A stretch of 37,019 bases of DNA from Veillonellaceae bacterium (GTDB lineage: Bacteria > Bacillota > Negativicutes > Veillonellales > Negativicoccaceae). Below the pieces are notes generated by a model. It did no database searches. It saw only the letters and a program-made list of their open reading frames with translations, and was not told the DNA's origin. The translations under genes and the position numbers were made by a program. The stretch covers positions 1-37,019 of the forward strand of contig JALELM010000018.1 in assembly GCA_022771805.1 (NCBI GenBank), in the 5' to 3' direction. Position 1 is the first letter of the stretch, and each line of letters starts with the position of its first letter. Positions 6,954-13,962 of the stretch are shown here, in pieces.

Positions 6954-8298
6954 CAAAGCGTATGAGGGGCATTTGCTTGTCGGGCCGGAAGAAAAACTGC
7001 CGCCGGTCAAAGCGATTTTTATGGGGCTGCAGCATGTGCTGGCGATGGATGTGTATGTCGTGCCTTTTGTCATCGCATCCATTCTGGGGTTGAGCTTGGC
7101 GGAGTCTTCAACATTGATTCAGGCGACCTTTTTCGCGGCCGGCCTGGCCACCATCATCCAAGCGTATTTCTGCATGCGGCTGCCGATTGCACAGGGGCCG
7201 AGCTATGTACCGATCGGTGCGATCGTGGGGATTTCTCTGGCGGCGGGCTCGGGGGCAAGCGGGTTGCCGGAGGTATTCGGCGCGACCATGCTGGCTTCGC
7301 TGCTGTTGGTGGCGCTCGGCCTCACCGGCCTGTTTCGCCGTCTGATCGATGCTTTGGTACCGCGTCTGGTCGGCGGTACGATTATTTTGGTCATCGGGCT
7401 TTCGCTGTTGCCGGTGGCGTTGGATGCGAATATTTATGCGATTTACGGCAATGAAACGGTGACGGAAAATATTGTGCTGGCGCTGATTTCGATTGTCGTC
7501 CTGATTGCCTGTGTGACGATCGGCATCCGCTTGGGACACAAGGGCGAATGGCTGCGGACGGGCGCGGTTATTTTTGCGTTGGCCGCCAGTTGTTTGGCGG
7601 CGCAGTTCTACGGTCGTTTTCAGTGGGCGGCGGTTGCGGCGGCACCGTGGTTTGCTCGGCCGCATGTGGTCGGCATCGACTACGCGTTCCGCTTTTCGCC
7701 ATCCGCGGTTCTGACGATGATCTTTGTCCTTTTCGTGCTGATGGCGGAGACGACCGGTACCTGGTTTGCCATCGGTTCGGTGATCAACCGGGAATTGGAA
7801 GATAAGCAGATCAACCGCGGTGTTGTCGGGGAGGGGATCGGGTGCTTCCTGGCCTCGCTGTTCGGGTCGACGCCGGTGACGGGCTACTCGACGAATGCCG
7901 GGCTCATCTCCATCACCGGTGTGGCCAGCCGATACGCCTTTTACAGTGCGGCGGGAGGGCTGGTTCTCTTCGGCCTGTCGGGGAAACTGGCGACGCTGAT
8001 TGCGGCCGTTCCGGCGCCGGTCATCGGCGGGGTATTCGTCATCGTTTGCGCGATTATTTCCCTGTCCGGGGTTCGGATTTTGCGGGAAGTGCCGCTCACG
8101 GAACGGAATATGTTCGTCATCGGTGTACCGATGGTCGTCTCGCTTGCGTTGTACCTGTTGCCGAAAGAATACTTACAGACGTTGCCGGAGTTGGCACAGT
8201 ACATCCTCGGCTCGACGGTGGCGACGGCGGCACTTGTCAGTATTATCCTGAATAAGATTTTGCCGGAAGCGAAAGACGAGAGCTCGCCGTCGAAATAA
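6946..8298 (+). CDS. NCS2 family purine (xanthine/uracil-type) permease
   Basis: This 450-aa membrane protein has about 14 hydrophobic segments and the NCS2 family landmarks: GLQHVLAMDVYVVPFVIA near the N-terminus, QGPSYVPIGA in the third helix region, the AETTGTWFAIGSVINREL stretch with the substrate-binding acidic residue and STPVTGYSTNAGLISITGVASR. The RBS GGGAGG (6935-6940) sits 5 nt before ATG 6946. The overlap with guaD suggests that it imports guanine or xanthine for the deaminase; the substrate is inferred from context. It is terminated by a strong hairpin straight after the stop codon. Confidence 0.9.
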   Translation: MSNKAYEGHLLVGPEEKLPPVKAIFMGLQHVLAMDVYVVPFVIASILGLSLAESSTLIQATFFAAGLATIIQAYFCMRLPIAQGPSYVPIGAIVGISLAAGSGASGLPEVFGATMLASLLLVALGLTGLFRRLIDALVPRLVGGTIILVIGLSLLPVALDANIYAIYGNETVTENIVLALISIVVLIACVTIGIRLGHKGEWLRTGAVIFALAASCLAAQFYGRFQWAAVAAAPWFARPHVVGIDYAFRFSPSAVLTMIFVLFVLMAETTGTWFAIGSVINRELEDKQINRGVVGEGIGCFLASLFGSTPVTGYSTNAGLISITGVASRYAFYSAAGGLVLFGLSGKLATLIAAVPAPVIGGVFVIVCAIISLSGVRILREVPLTERNMFVIGVPMVVSLALYLLPKEYLQTLPELAQYILGSTVATAALVSIILNKILPEAKDESSPSK

Positions 8299-8321
8299 AA
8301 CGCCCTGCGGGGCGTTTTTTT
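8297..8321 (+). terminator. Rho-independent terminator of the guaD operon
   Basis: ACGCCC/GGGCGT stem with a TGCG loop, followed by seven T, immediately after the permease stop codon. Confidence 0.93.
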
Positions 8322-8329
8322 CTTGATGG

Positions 8330-8335
8330 TATAAT
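8330..8335 (+). promoter_or_regulatory. -10 box of the recG promoter
   Basis: TATAAT 28 nt before the recG start. The region where a -35 would lie is the T-run of the preceding terminator, with no clear consensus. Confidence 0.5.
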
Positions 8336-8362
8336 GGAGCAAATGAAGGGAAAGGAGCGGGC

Positions 8363-10402
8363 ATGAGTATACAGACAACGGATGCGGTTACGGTAATCAA
8401 AGGAATCGGCCCGCGAGCGGCGCAGCGTCTGGCCGTGCTCGGGATTCGGACGGTGGGAGATCTGCTGATGCATTTTCCGCGCAGTTACATCGACTATTCC
8501 GTGCAGCTGCCTCTGCGTGAATTGCGCGAGGGAATGGATGTTACCGTCGGCGGGCGGATCCTTGCGGTGGAGGAGCGCCGCCCGCGGGCGCGTCTTTCCA
8601 TTCTTACGGTGACGATCAGCGACGATACCGGTCTCGCCGAGCTGGTGTATTTCAATCAGCCGTTTCGGCGCAAACTCTTTCGTGAGGGAGAGCGAGTGGT
8701 CGCGTCCGGCAAGGTGAAGGCGGGGTATCGGCAATGGCAAATCGCCAATGCGGAAGTGGAGTTCCCTGCGCCCGGGGAGCGGGTGCGCGGTCGTATCCGG
8801 CCGGTGTATCCCTTGACGGAAGGGTTGCGGGCCGGCGCGCTGGAGGAATGGATCTCCCGGGCATTGACGGCGACGGCAGACCCGGACGACACGTTGCCGG
8901 CGGAATTGCGGGCAAGGCTCGGCTTTTCCTCCCGGCGAGAGTCGCTGCGGAAAATTCATCGGCCGACGACGGTGGCGGAGTATGAAGCGGCGCGGCATGA
9001 GCTGGCTTTTGACGAGTTGTTTTATTTACAGCTCGGCGTGCTGCGCTTGCGTCGGCGACGGGAACAGGGTACGCAGGGCATCAAGTGTGCGCCGAACGGG
9101 GAGTTGACGGCGGCCTTGTATCGTCGCTTGCCGTATCGGTTGACGGGAGATCAATTGCGGGCGTTGCAGGATATTTGTGACGATATGGAAAGCCTGCTGC
9201 CGATGCGCCGGCTGTTGCAGGGCGATGTCGGCTCGGGCAAGACGGCCGTGGCGGCACTGGCGATGGCAAAGGCCGTGGAAAACGGCTACCAGGCCGTGTT
9301 GATGGCGCCGACGGAAATCCTTGCCAAGCAGCACGAAGAAAGTCTGCGGGAGATGTTCGCCGGTCTGCCGGTGCGGATCGATTGCCTGACGGGACGGCTG
9401 CCGGCGGCGGAACGCGAGGAAGTGTTGGCGCGTCTGCGCCGCCATGAAACGGATCTTGTCGTCGGTACGCACGCACTGTTCGGTGACGAGGTCGAGCTGC
9501 CCGCGCTCGGTCTGGTCATTACGGACGAGCAGCATCGTTTCGGCGTGCGGCAGCGAATGGCGCTGGAACAAAAAGGCCAACTGCCGCATACACTGGTCAT
9601 GACGGCGACACCGATCCCGCGCACCTTGACGCTGTCCGTGTACGGCGATTTGGATGTGTCGCTGATCCGGGAAATGCCGCCGGGGCGAAAACCGGTCGGC
9701 ACGTATGTCGCAAGGCGTGCGAAAATGCCGAAAATACTGCGTTTTATCGAGCAGGAAATGGCCAAGGGGCAGCGGGTATACTTGGTGTGCCCGCTTGTTG
9801 AAGAAAGCGAAAAAATGGATTTGAAGGCGGCGCAGCAGGTGTATGCCGAGATGAGCGAGCACTTTGCCGCCTATGGTGCGGGGCTGGTCTACGGCAGCAT
9901 GGCGAGCGCGGCGAAAGAGGCCGTCATGGCGGATTTTGCGAGCGGCCGCATCCGTCTGCTGGTAGCTACCAGTGTCGTGGAGGTCGGCGTGAATGTGCCG
10001 GAGGCTACCGTGATGCTGATCGACAGTGCGGAGCGTTTCGGCTTGTCGCAGCTGCATCAGCTGCGCGGGCGCGTCGGGCGCGGTACGGCGCAATCATACT
10101 GCATCCTGATCAGCGATACCCGCAACGAGGTTGCCCTGCAACGGTTGCACTATATGGAAACGATTCAGGACGGGTTTTTACTGGCGGAGAAGGATTTGTT
10201 GTTGCGCGGCAGCGGGGAACTCTTCGGTTATCGTCAACACGGTCTGCCGGATCTGCACATAGCGGACTTGGTTCGAGATCTGCCGCTGCTGGTGGAGGCG
10301 CGCCGGGAAGCGGCGCATTATGTTGACAGTCCGGCGCCGTACTTACAAAAAGAACTCGAACGCCGTTTCGGCGCCGAGTTCTTGGAATTGCTGTATCATT
10401 GA
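8363..10402 (+). CDS. recG: ATP-dependent DNA helicase RecG
   Basis: This 679-aa superfamily 2 helicase reverses stalled replication forks and processes branched DNA. The N-terminal wedge/OB domain (about 1-230) begins VIKGIGPRAAQRLAVLGI and carries PRSYIDYS. The Walker A GDVGSGKT is at 287-294 and the DEQH box is in ITDEQHRFGVRQR. Motif III is TATPIPRTL, motifs V/VI include ATSVVEVGVNVPEATVM and QLRGRVGRG, and the RecG C-terminal hook is present. The length is normal. AAAGGAG precedes ATG 8363 by 5 nt. The gene is monocistronic and converges with the acyl-CoA ligase gene; the two coding ends overlap by 7 nt. Confidence 0.97.
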   Translation: MSIQTTDAVTVIKGIGPRAAQRLAVLGIRTVGDLLMHFPRSYIDYSVQLPLRELREGMDVTVGGRILAVEERRPRARLSILTVTISDDTGLAELVYFNQPFRRKLFREGERVVASGKVKAGYRQWQIANAEVEFPAPGERVRGRIRPVYPLTEGLRAGALEEWISRALTATADPDDTLPAELRARLGFSSRRESLRKIHRPTTVAEYEAARHELAFDELFYLQLGVLRLRRRREQGTQGIKCAPNGELTAALYRRLPYRLTGDQLRALQDICDDMESLLPMRRLLQGDVGSGKTAVAALAMAKAVENGYQAVLMAPTEILAKQHEESLREMFAGLPVRIDCLTGRLPAAEREEVLARLRRHETDLVVGTHALFGDEVELPALGLVITDEQHRFGVRQRMALEQKGQLPHTLVMTATPIPRTLTLSVYGDLDVSLIREMPPGRKPVGTYVARRAKMPKILRFIEQEMAKGQRVYLVCPLVEESEKMDLKAAQQVYAEMSEHFAAYGAGLVYGSMASAAKEAVMADFASGRIRLLVATSVVEVGVNVPEATVMLIDSAERFGLSQLHQLRGRVGRGTAQSYCILISDTRNEVALQRLHYMETIQDGFLLAEKDLLLRGSGELFGYRQHGLPDLHIADLVRDLPLLVEARREAAHYVDSPAPYLQKELERRFGAEFLELLYH

Positions 10403-11673
10403 TCCCCTGCGGGGGATTTTTTCTTGCCGTATTCTTCCCGCCAACGACGTTGCAGTTGCGGCAGGTCGATTTTGGAGCAGGAATTGAGGGGCAGAGCGGC
10501 ATATCGCAGCCAGTACCGCGGCCGTTCGAGCGGGGTCAGTCCGGCGGTTGCCGAGGCCGGGGACGGTTGCATCGCCGGGTCTGCCGGTACGTAGGCGGCG
10601 GCCGGCACTTCGCCGCGCAGGGGATCGGGGACGGCGAATACCGCTACATCCGCAAAGACGGGGAGGCGGCGCAGCGCCGCTTCGATCGCGGGAACGGAAA
10701 GTGTTTTCCCGCCGCAGTTGATGACGGCCTCGCTGCGACCGCTGAAGCGGAGCATGCCGGTGGCGGTCCATTCGCCGCGGTCGCCGATATCCGCGCGCGG
10801 TTGTGTGCCGATCACGCCGTAGGGCGTGGTCACGAGAATGCGGTCACCCTCGATTGCGACCGTGACGGAAGGAAACGGACGACCGACAATGCCCAGCTCC
10901 CGTTCCCATTCGGCGAGGCTGCAATGCGTAATATGACTGAGTTCGCCGGCACCGTAGTACAGGGTGCAACGGGCATTCGGGAACAGGCGGTGCAGCGCCG
11001 CGGCAAGTCCCGGATCCAAGGCCTGCGAGCCAGTGAAAAGAGAACGGATCTGCGGCGCCGGTTCGTTAAGCAGTACCCACTGGCGAAGTTTTACGGGCAG
11101 GAGGTAGAGCGTATCCGCTCCTTCCGAGCGAATCGCACGCAGCCAGGCGCGCGGATGATGGCGGCGGACGGTGACTCCCGCCCCACCGGCAAAAAAGACG
11201 GCGGTCAGGGCATTCAGATTGCCGGTGAAGCCGAGCGAGCCGTGGAAGAACAGGCGCGAATCGGAACGGATGCCGAAAACGGCATTCTGTTCGGGGTAGC
11301 CGTCCGTCCAGGAGGTTTCCGTGCGCCAAAGCAATTTCGGTTTGCCGGTCGTACCCGAGGAGAGAATACCGAAATCGGCAGCGGGAGGCGGTTCGCTTGC
11401 GGCAAGCGCGGCGCAGTCCGCCTCACTCATGTCGGGATGACAGATAATCGGTCGCCGTCCGACTGCCAGACCGGCAAGAAAACGGAGCCATTGCTCCGTA
11501 ACGGAGGTGGTGCGTATCGGCAGCGGTTGGCGATTGTTTGCCAGTGTGGCGGCCGTTTCGTCAACGGCCTGCAACAGTTCGGCATAGTTGTACCGCACCT
11601 CATCCGCCGACCAGGCCGGCGCTGTGGGGGCGTTTGCCGCCCGGGTGCGTAAATGCTCGTAGAAAATACTCAC
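10396..11673 (-). CDS. AMP-forming acyl-CoA ligase (YhfT-like)
   Basis: This 425-aa member of the ANL superfamily activates a carboxylic acid with ATP to an acyl-AMP and then an acyl-CoA. The phosphate-binding loop SSGTTGKPK is at 105-113, the YYGAGELSHI motif corresponds to the A5 YGxxE region, the A7/A8 region reads GDRGEW followed by LRFSGRSEAVINCGGKTLS, and the likely catalytic Lys401 is in SCSKIDLPQL. It is shorter than typical family members (about 500 aa). The start is GTG 11673, overlapping the thiolase stop as GTGA and preceded by GGAG. In B. subtilis the BirA-controlled yhfUTS operon pairs BioY with a ligase and a thiolase, and this gene fits that role. Its substrate is unknown. Confidence 0.85.
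   Translation of the reverse strand: MSIFYEHLRTRAANAPTAPAWSADEVRYNYAELLQAVDETAATLANNRQPLPIRTTSVTEQWLRFLAGLAVGRRPIICHPDMSEADCAALAASEPPPAADFGILSSGTTGKPKLLWRTETSWTDGYPEQNAVFGIRSDSRLFFHGSLGFTGNLNALTAVFFAGGAGVTVRRHHPRAWLRAIRSEGADTLYLLPVKLRQWVLLNEPAPQIRSLFTGSQALDPGLAAALHRLFPNARCTLYYGAGELSHITHCSLAEWERELGIVGRPFPSVTVAIEGDRILVTTPYGVIGTQPRADIGDRGEWTATGMLRFSGRSEAVINCGGKTLSVPAIEAALRRLPVFADVAVFAVPDPLRGEVPAAAYVPADPAMQPSPASATAGLTPLERPRYWLRYAALPLNSCSKIDLPQLQRRWREEYGKKKSPAGDQ
10401..10422 (+). terminator. Rho-independent terminator of recG
   Basis: GATCCCC/GGGGGATT stem with a TGC loop and six T. It lies inside the last codons of the convergent ligase gene on the minus strand, where it encodes the C-terminal KKKSPAGDQ tail. 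Confidence 0.88.
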
Positions 11674-12800
11674 GGCAGACGCTCCACGATGATCGCCATC
11701 CCCGTGCCGCCGGCACCGGCAATGGCGGCCAAACCGTAGCGGCCTTCGATCTGTTGCAGACGAGCCAGCAGATGGGTGAGAATGATTGCCCCGGAAGCGC
11801 CGTAGGGATGACCGTAGGCGAGAGCGCCGCCGAGAGCGTTGTAACGATCGACGAGCGTCGGATAGTGCCGGGCAAAGAGCACGTCGATTACGGCGAAGGC
11901 TTCGTTCCATTCCACGGCCGCCATATCGGTCATCTGCAGGCCGGCTTGCCGCAAAGCGATCTCGCTGACATGGCGGACACCGAGCGGCGAAAGCAGCGGC
12001 GCCGCAGCACCGGCGGCGAGCGTGACTATGCGCGCTATCGGCTTGCGATCCGACCGCCGGGCGGTTTCGCCGTCCGCCAGCGCGACGTAGGCGGTGCCGT
12101 CATGGATCAGACAGGCGTTGCCGGCCGTGATTTGGCTGCCTTCGCCAAGCAGCGCCGGCATGCGCGCCAGCAATTTGGCGGAAAGACGCGGGCGCAAGCC
12201 CTCATCCTGCGCGAGTTCGGGGAAGGGGAGAATGTAGTCTTGCAGCACGCCGTCGCCCGCAGCCTGTACGGCGCGCCGGTGACTGGCGAGAGCGGCCGCA
12301 TCCAATTCCTCGCGGGTGGCACCGCAGTGCTCGACGGCGCGTTGGGCACCGCGCAGCATGGCTTGCGGATCGTTTTCCGTCGGCGAGAACTGGGCGACCG
12401 TGTAGCTGCCTTGGCGGGAATCCGCCGCCGCATAGGTACGCAGGGGCTGCAGCGAGGCACTTTCCGCACCGCCGGCAAGCACCGTGCGGGCGAGACCTGC
12501 CGAAATGCGTGCCGCCCCGTCGGCTATAGCCGCCAGAGCGGAAGCACATTGCATATCGATTGTCCAGGCGGGTACCTGTTCGCCGAGACGGCTGTAGAGC
12601 AGGCTCAGGCGGGTGATATTGCCGCCGGGTCCTACGGCATTGCCGCCGATAACGGCATCGATTCCCGGCGTGCCGAGGCGCTCGTGCAATGCGTCCAGGA
12701 GCGGCGCGGTCAGCCGTTCCGGTCCGAGAGTCGCCAAGCATCCGCCCCTCGCACCGATCGGGGAACGCAGGGCATCGAGGATGTATACTTCGTTATTCAT
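11670..12800 (-). CDS. Thiolase-family protein (YhfS-like) lacking the second catalytic Cys
   Basis: This 376-aa thiolase-fold protein belongs to the family of acetyl-CoA C-acetyltransferases, which make or split beta-ketoacyl-CoA. The nucleophile Cys85 is in DMQCASALAAI, the NEAFA motif is present and His331 lies in GGALAYGHPYGASGA. At the place of the usual C-terminal CxGGGxG, however, the sequence reads AIAGAGGTGMA, so the base cysteine is replaced by alanine (Ala361). A complete Claisen condensation or thiolysis may therefore be impaired, or the enzyme may use only the acyl-transfer half-reaction. It starts with ATG 12800, overlapping the bioY stop as ATGA, and overlaps the ligase by 4 nt. 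It is a member of the BirA-controlled operon. Confidence 0.85.
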   Translation of the reverse strand: MNNEVYILDALRSPIGARGGCLATLGPERLTAPLLDALHERLGTPGIDAVIGGNAVGPGGNITRLSLLYSRLGEQVPAWTIDMQCASALAAIADGAARISAGLARTVLAGGAESASLQPLRTYAAADSRQGSYTVAQFSPTENDPQAMLRGAQRAVEHCGATREELDAAALASHRRAVQAAGDGVLQDYILPFPELAQDEGLRPRLSAKLLARMPALLGEGSQITAGNACLIHDGTAYVALADGETARRSDRKPIARIVTLAAGAAAPLLSPLGVRHVSEIALRQAGLQMTDMAAVEWNEAFAVIDVLFARHYPTLVDRYNALGGALAYGHPYGASGAIILTHLLARLQQIEGRYGLAAIAGAGGTGMAIIVERLP

Positions 12801-13315
12801 GCGGGAACCTTGAGGGCAATGTAAGCGGCGACGATGACTTTCAGAATATCACCGGGGATAAAGGGAAGCGCAGCACCGGCGATGGCCGGCCACAGACCGA
12901 TATCCAATACGAGCATCATTCCGGCAACCCCACCGATATAGGTCAGCGGTATGCCGATGAGCGTGCCGACCAGGACATAGCGCCAAAAAGAACGAGCGGA
13001 TCCTTTGAACAGACTGACCAAGGGATAGGCGACACAAAAAGCGAAGATAAAACCGCCCGTCGGGCCGAATAATTTTCCCAAGCCGCCGACGCCGCCGCTG
13101 AAAACAGGCAAGCCCGCCGCCCCGCAAAGCAGGTAGACGAGGGAAACGATGAGCATCTGTTTCGGGGTCAGCAAAAACGCGGCCAGATTAAAGACGAGCG
13201 TTGTCAGCGTGATCATTGCCACGGTAAAAGGCAAGGGGATGGCGATATACGCCGAGACGAAAAGCAGTGCTACCAAGAGTGCCATTTTAGTTAAATCTTT
13301 GGCTCGAATTTCCAT
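12797..13315 (-). CDS. bioY: Biotin ECF transporter S component BioY
   Basis: This 172-aa, six-helix membrane protein binds biotin and imports it, alone or with a shared ECF module. The family's hallmarks are visible: an N-terminal MALLVALLFVSAYIAIPLPFTVAMITLTTLVFNLAAFLLTPKQ, the YLLCGAAGLPVFSGGVGGLGKLFGPTGGFIFAF block with conserved GGxxxLxGPTGGY-like residues and a C-terminal LPFIPGDILKVIVAAYIALKV. Start ATG 13315 overlaps the stop codon of the upstream hot-dog gene as TGATG. It is the second gene of an operon preceded by a BirA operator, which is the expected control for biotin uptake. No biotin synthesis genes (bioA, B, D, F, W) are in the window. Confidence 0.95.
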   Translation of the reverse strand: MEIRAKDLTKMALLVALLFVSAYIAIPLPFTVAMITLTTLVFNLAAFLLTPKQMLIVSLVYLLCGAAGLPVFSGGVGGLGKLFGPTGGFIFAFCVAYPLVSLFKGSARSFWRYVLVGTLIGIPLTYIGGVAGMMLVLDIGLWPAIAGAALPFIPGDILKVIVAAYIALKVPA

Positions 13316-13830
13316 CAGTTCAATTCCTCCTCATACGTCAGATCAAATACCGGCCCGCTTGCGGTATAACCGCGGATATGCCCGGGTGCGGAGAGACGGT
13401 AGACGTCCTCATTTGCGTATGTCGGCCGGTGAAAGCGTATAGCCGCGCGCCGGACAGGCAAATTGCCCAGACAGGCGCGAAAAATCTGGTAGCCGGGTAC
13501 CAGCGGACGCTCGGTTCGGTGCAGGGGATTGCGGTCGCCGAGTCGCTCGACAAAGGAACGCACTTCCTGCGGCGAAAAGCGAAAGGCATATGTCGCCCCG
13601 GGCGGAATCTTTGCCGGCAGTGTTGTATCCCGTTGCTTTTCCTGCACGGGCAGGAGCGACATTTCCAGTCGGCCGGACGAGTCGCAGGCGGTGAGCCGGA
13701 TCAGTTGCCGCCGCACCTGCACATCCACCTGCGGCGCGGCCGGTATGTGCTCGAATACCAGGCGGCCGATGACGGTACGCCGGGCTTCGGGCACGTCGGC
13801 ATTCACTAAAGCGCGATATAATGAATCCAT
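13315..13830 (-). CDS. MaoC/hot-dog hydratase-like protein
   Basis: This 171-aa protein has a C-terminal half (about 82-171) resembling a MaoC-type hot-dog domain: FRFSPQEVRSFVERLGDRNPLHR followed by LVPGYQIF and later AAIRFHRPTYANEDVY. It keeps the hydratase motif D-x-N-P-x-H (Asp99, Asn101, His104), which in R-specific enoyl-CoA hydratases adds water across a trans-2-enoyl-CoA. The N-terminal half is not recognised and may be a second, degenerate hot-dog half. The ATG at 13830 is chosen for AAAGGAG 6 nt upstream. It is the first gene of the BirA-controlled operon, so its chemistry is probably linked to the thiolase and ligase that follow. Substrate and activity are unknown. Confidence 0.65.
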   Translation of the reverse strand: MDSLYRALVNADVPEARRTVIGRLVFEHIPAAPQVDVQVRRQLIRLTACDSSGRLEMSLLPVQEKQRDTTLPAKIPPGATYAFRFSPQEVRSFVERLGDRNPLHRTERPLVPGYQIFRACLGNLPVRRAAIRFHRPTYANEDVYRLSAPGHIRGYTASGPVFDLTYEEELN

Positions 13831-13854
13831 CGGAACTCCTTTCATATGAGTATG

Positions 13855-13883
13855 ATTATAAAAGAAAGCGGGCGTGTAGTCAA
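13855..13883 (-). promoter_or_regulatory. Consensus promoter of the BirA-controlled operon
   Basis: On the minus strand, TTGACT (13883-13878), 17 bp and TATAAT (13860-13855), 25 nt from the first start codon. The -35 hexamer lies inside one half-site of the BirA operator, so repressor binding would block RNA polymerase directly. Confidence 0.88.
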
Positions 13884-13910
13884 CCGGCAAGCGAGACCGG
13901 TGGTTAACAA
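13877..13910 (-). promoter_or_regulatory. BirA (biotin repressor) operator
   Basis: TAGTCAACC (13877-13885), 16 bp, GGTTAACAA (13902-13910). The right half matches the known BirA consensus GTTAACC/GGTTAAC fully and the left half at 7 of 9 positions; the spacing is within the known 14-16 bp. It overlaps the -35 box of the bioY operon and lies upstream of the divergent kinase promoter. Confidence 0.85.
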
Positions 13911-13929
13911 AAGAAAGCGGAGCGAAACA

Positions 13930-13938
13930 TGCTATAAT
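13930..13938 (+). promoter_or_regulatory. Extended -10 promoter of the nucleoside kinase gene
   Basis: TGCTATAAT, 24 nt before the start codon, with no clear -35. The BirA operator ends 19 bp upstream of it, so the divergent gene could be affected by BirA. Confidence 0.6.
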
Positions 13939-13962
13939 GGGTGCAATGAGGGGAGGAACGAT

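Noticed and set aside
10399-12824. Long plus-strand open frames opposite the ligase and thiolase genes
   Set aside because: The minus-strand frames carry clear family motifs and coupled starts; the plus frames are compositional shadows.
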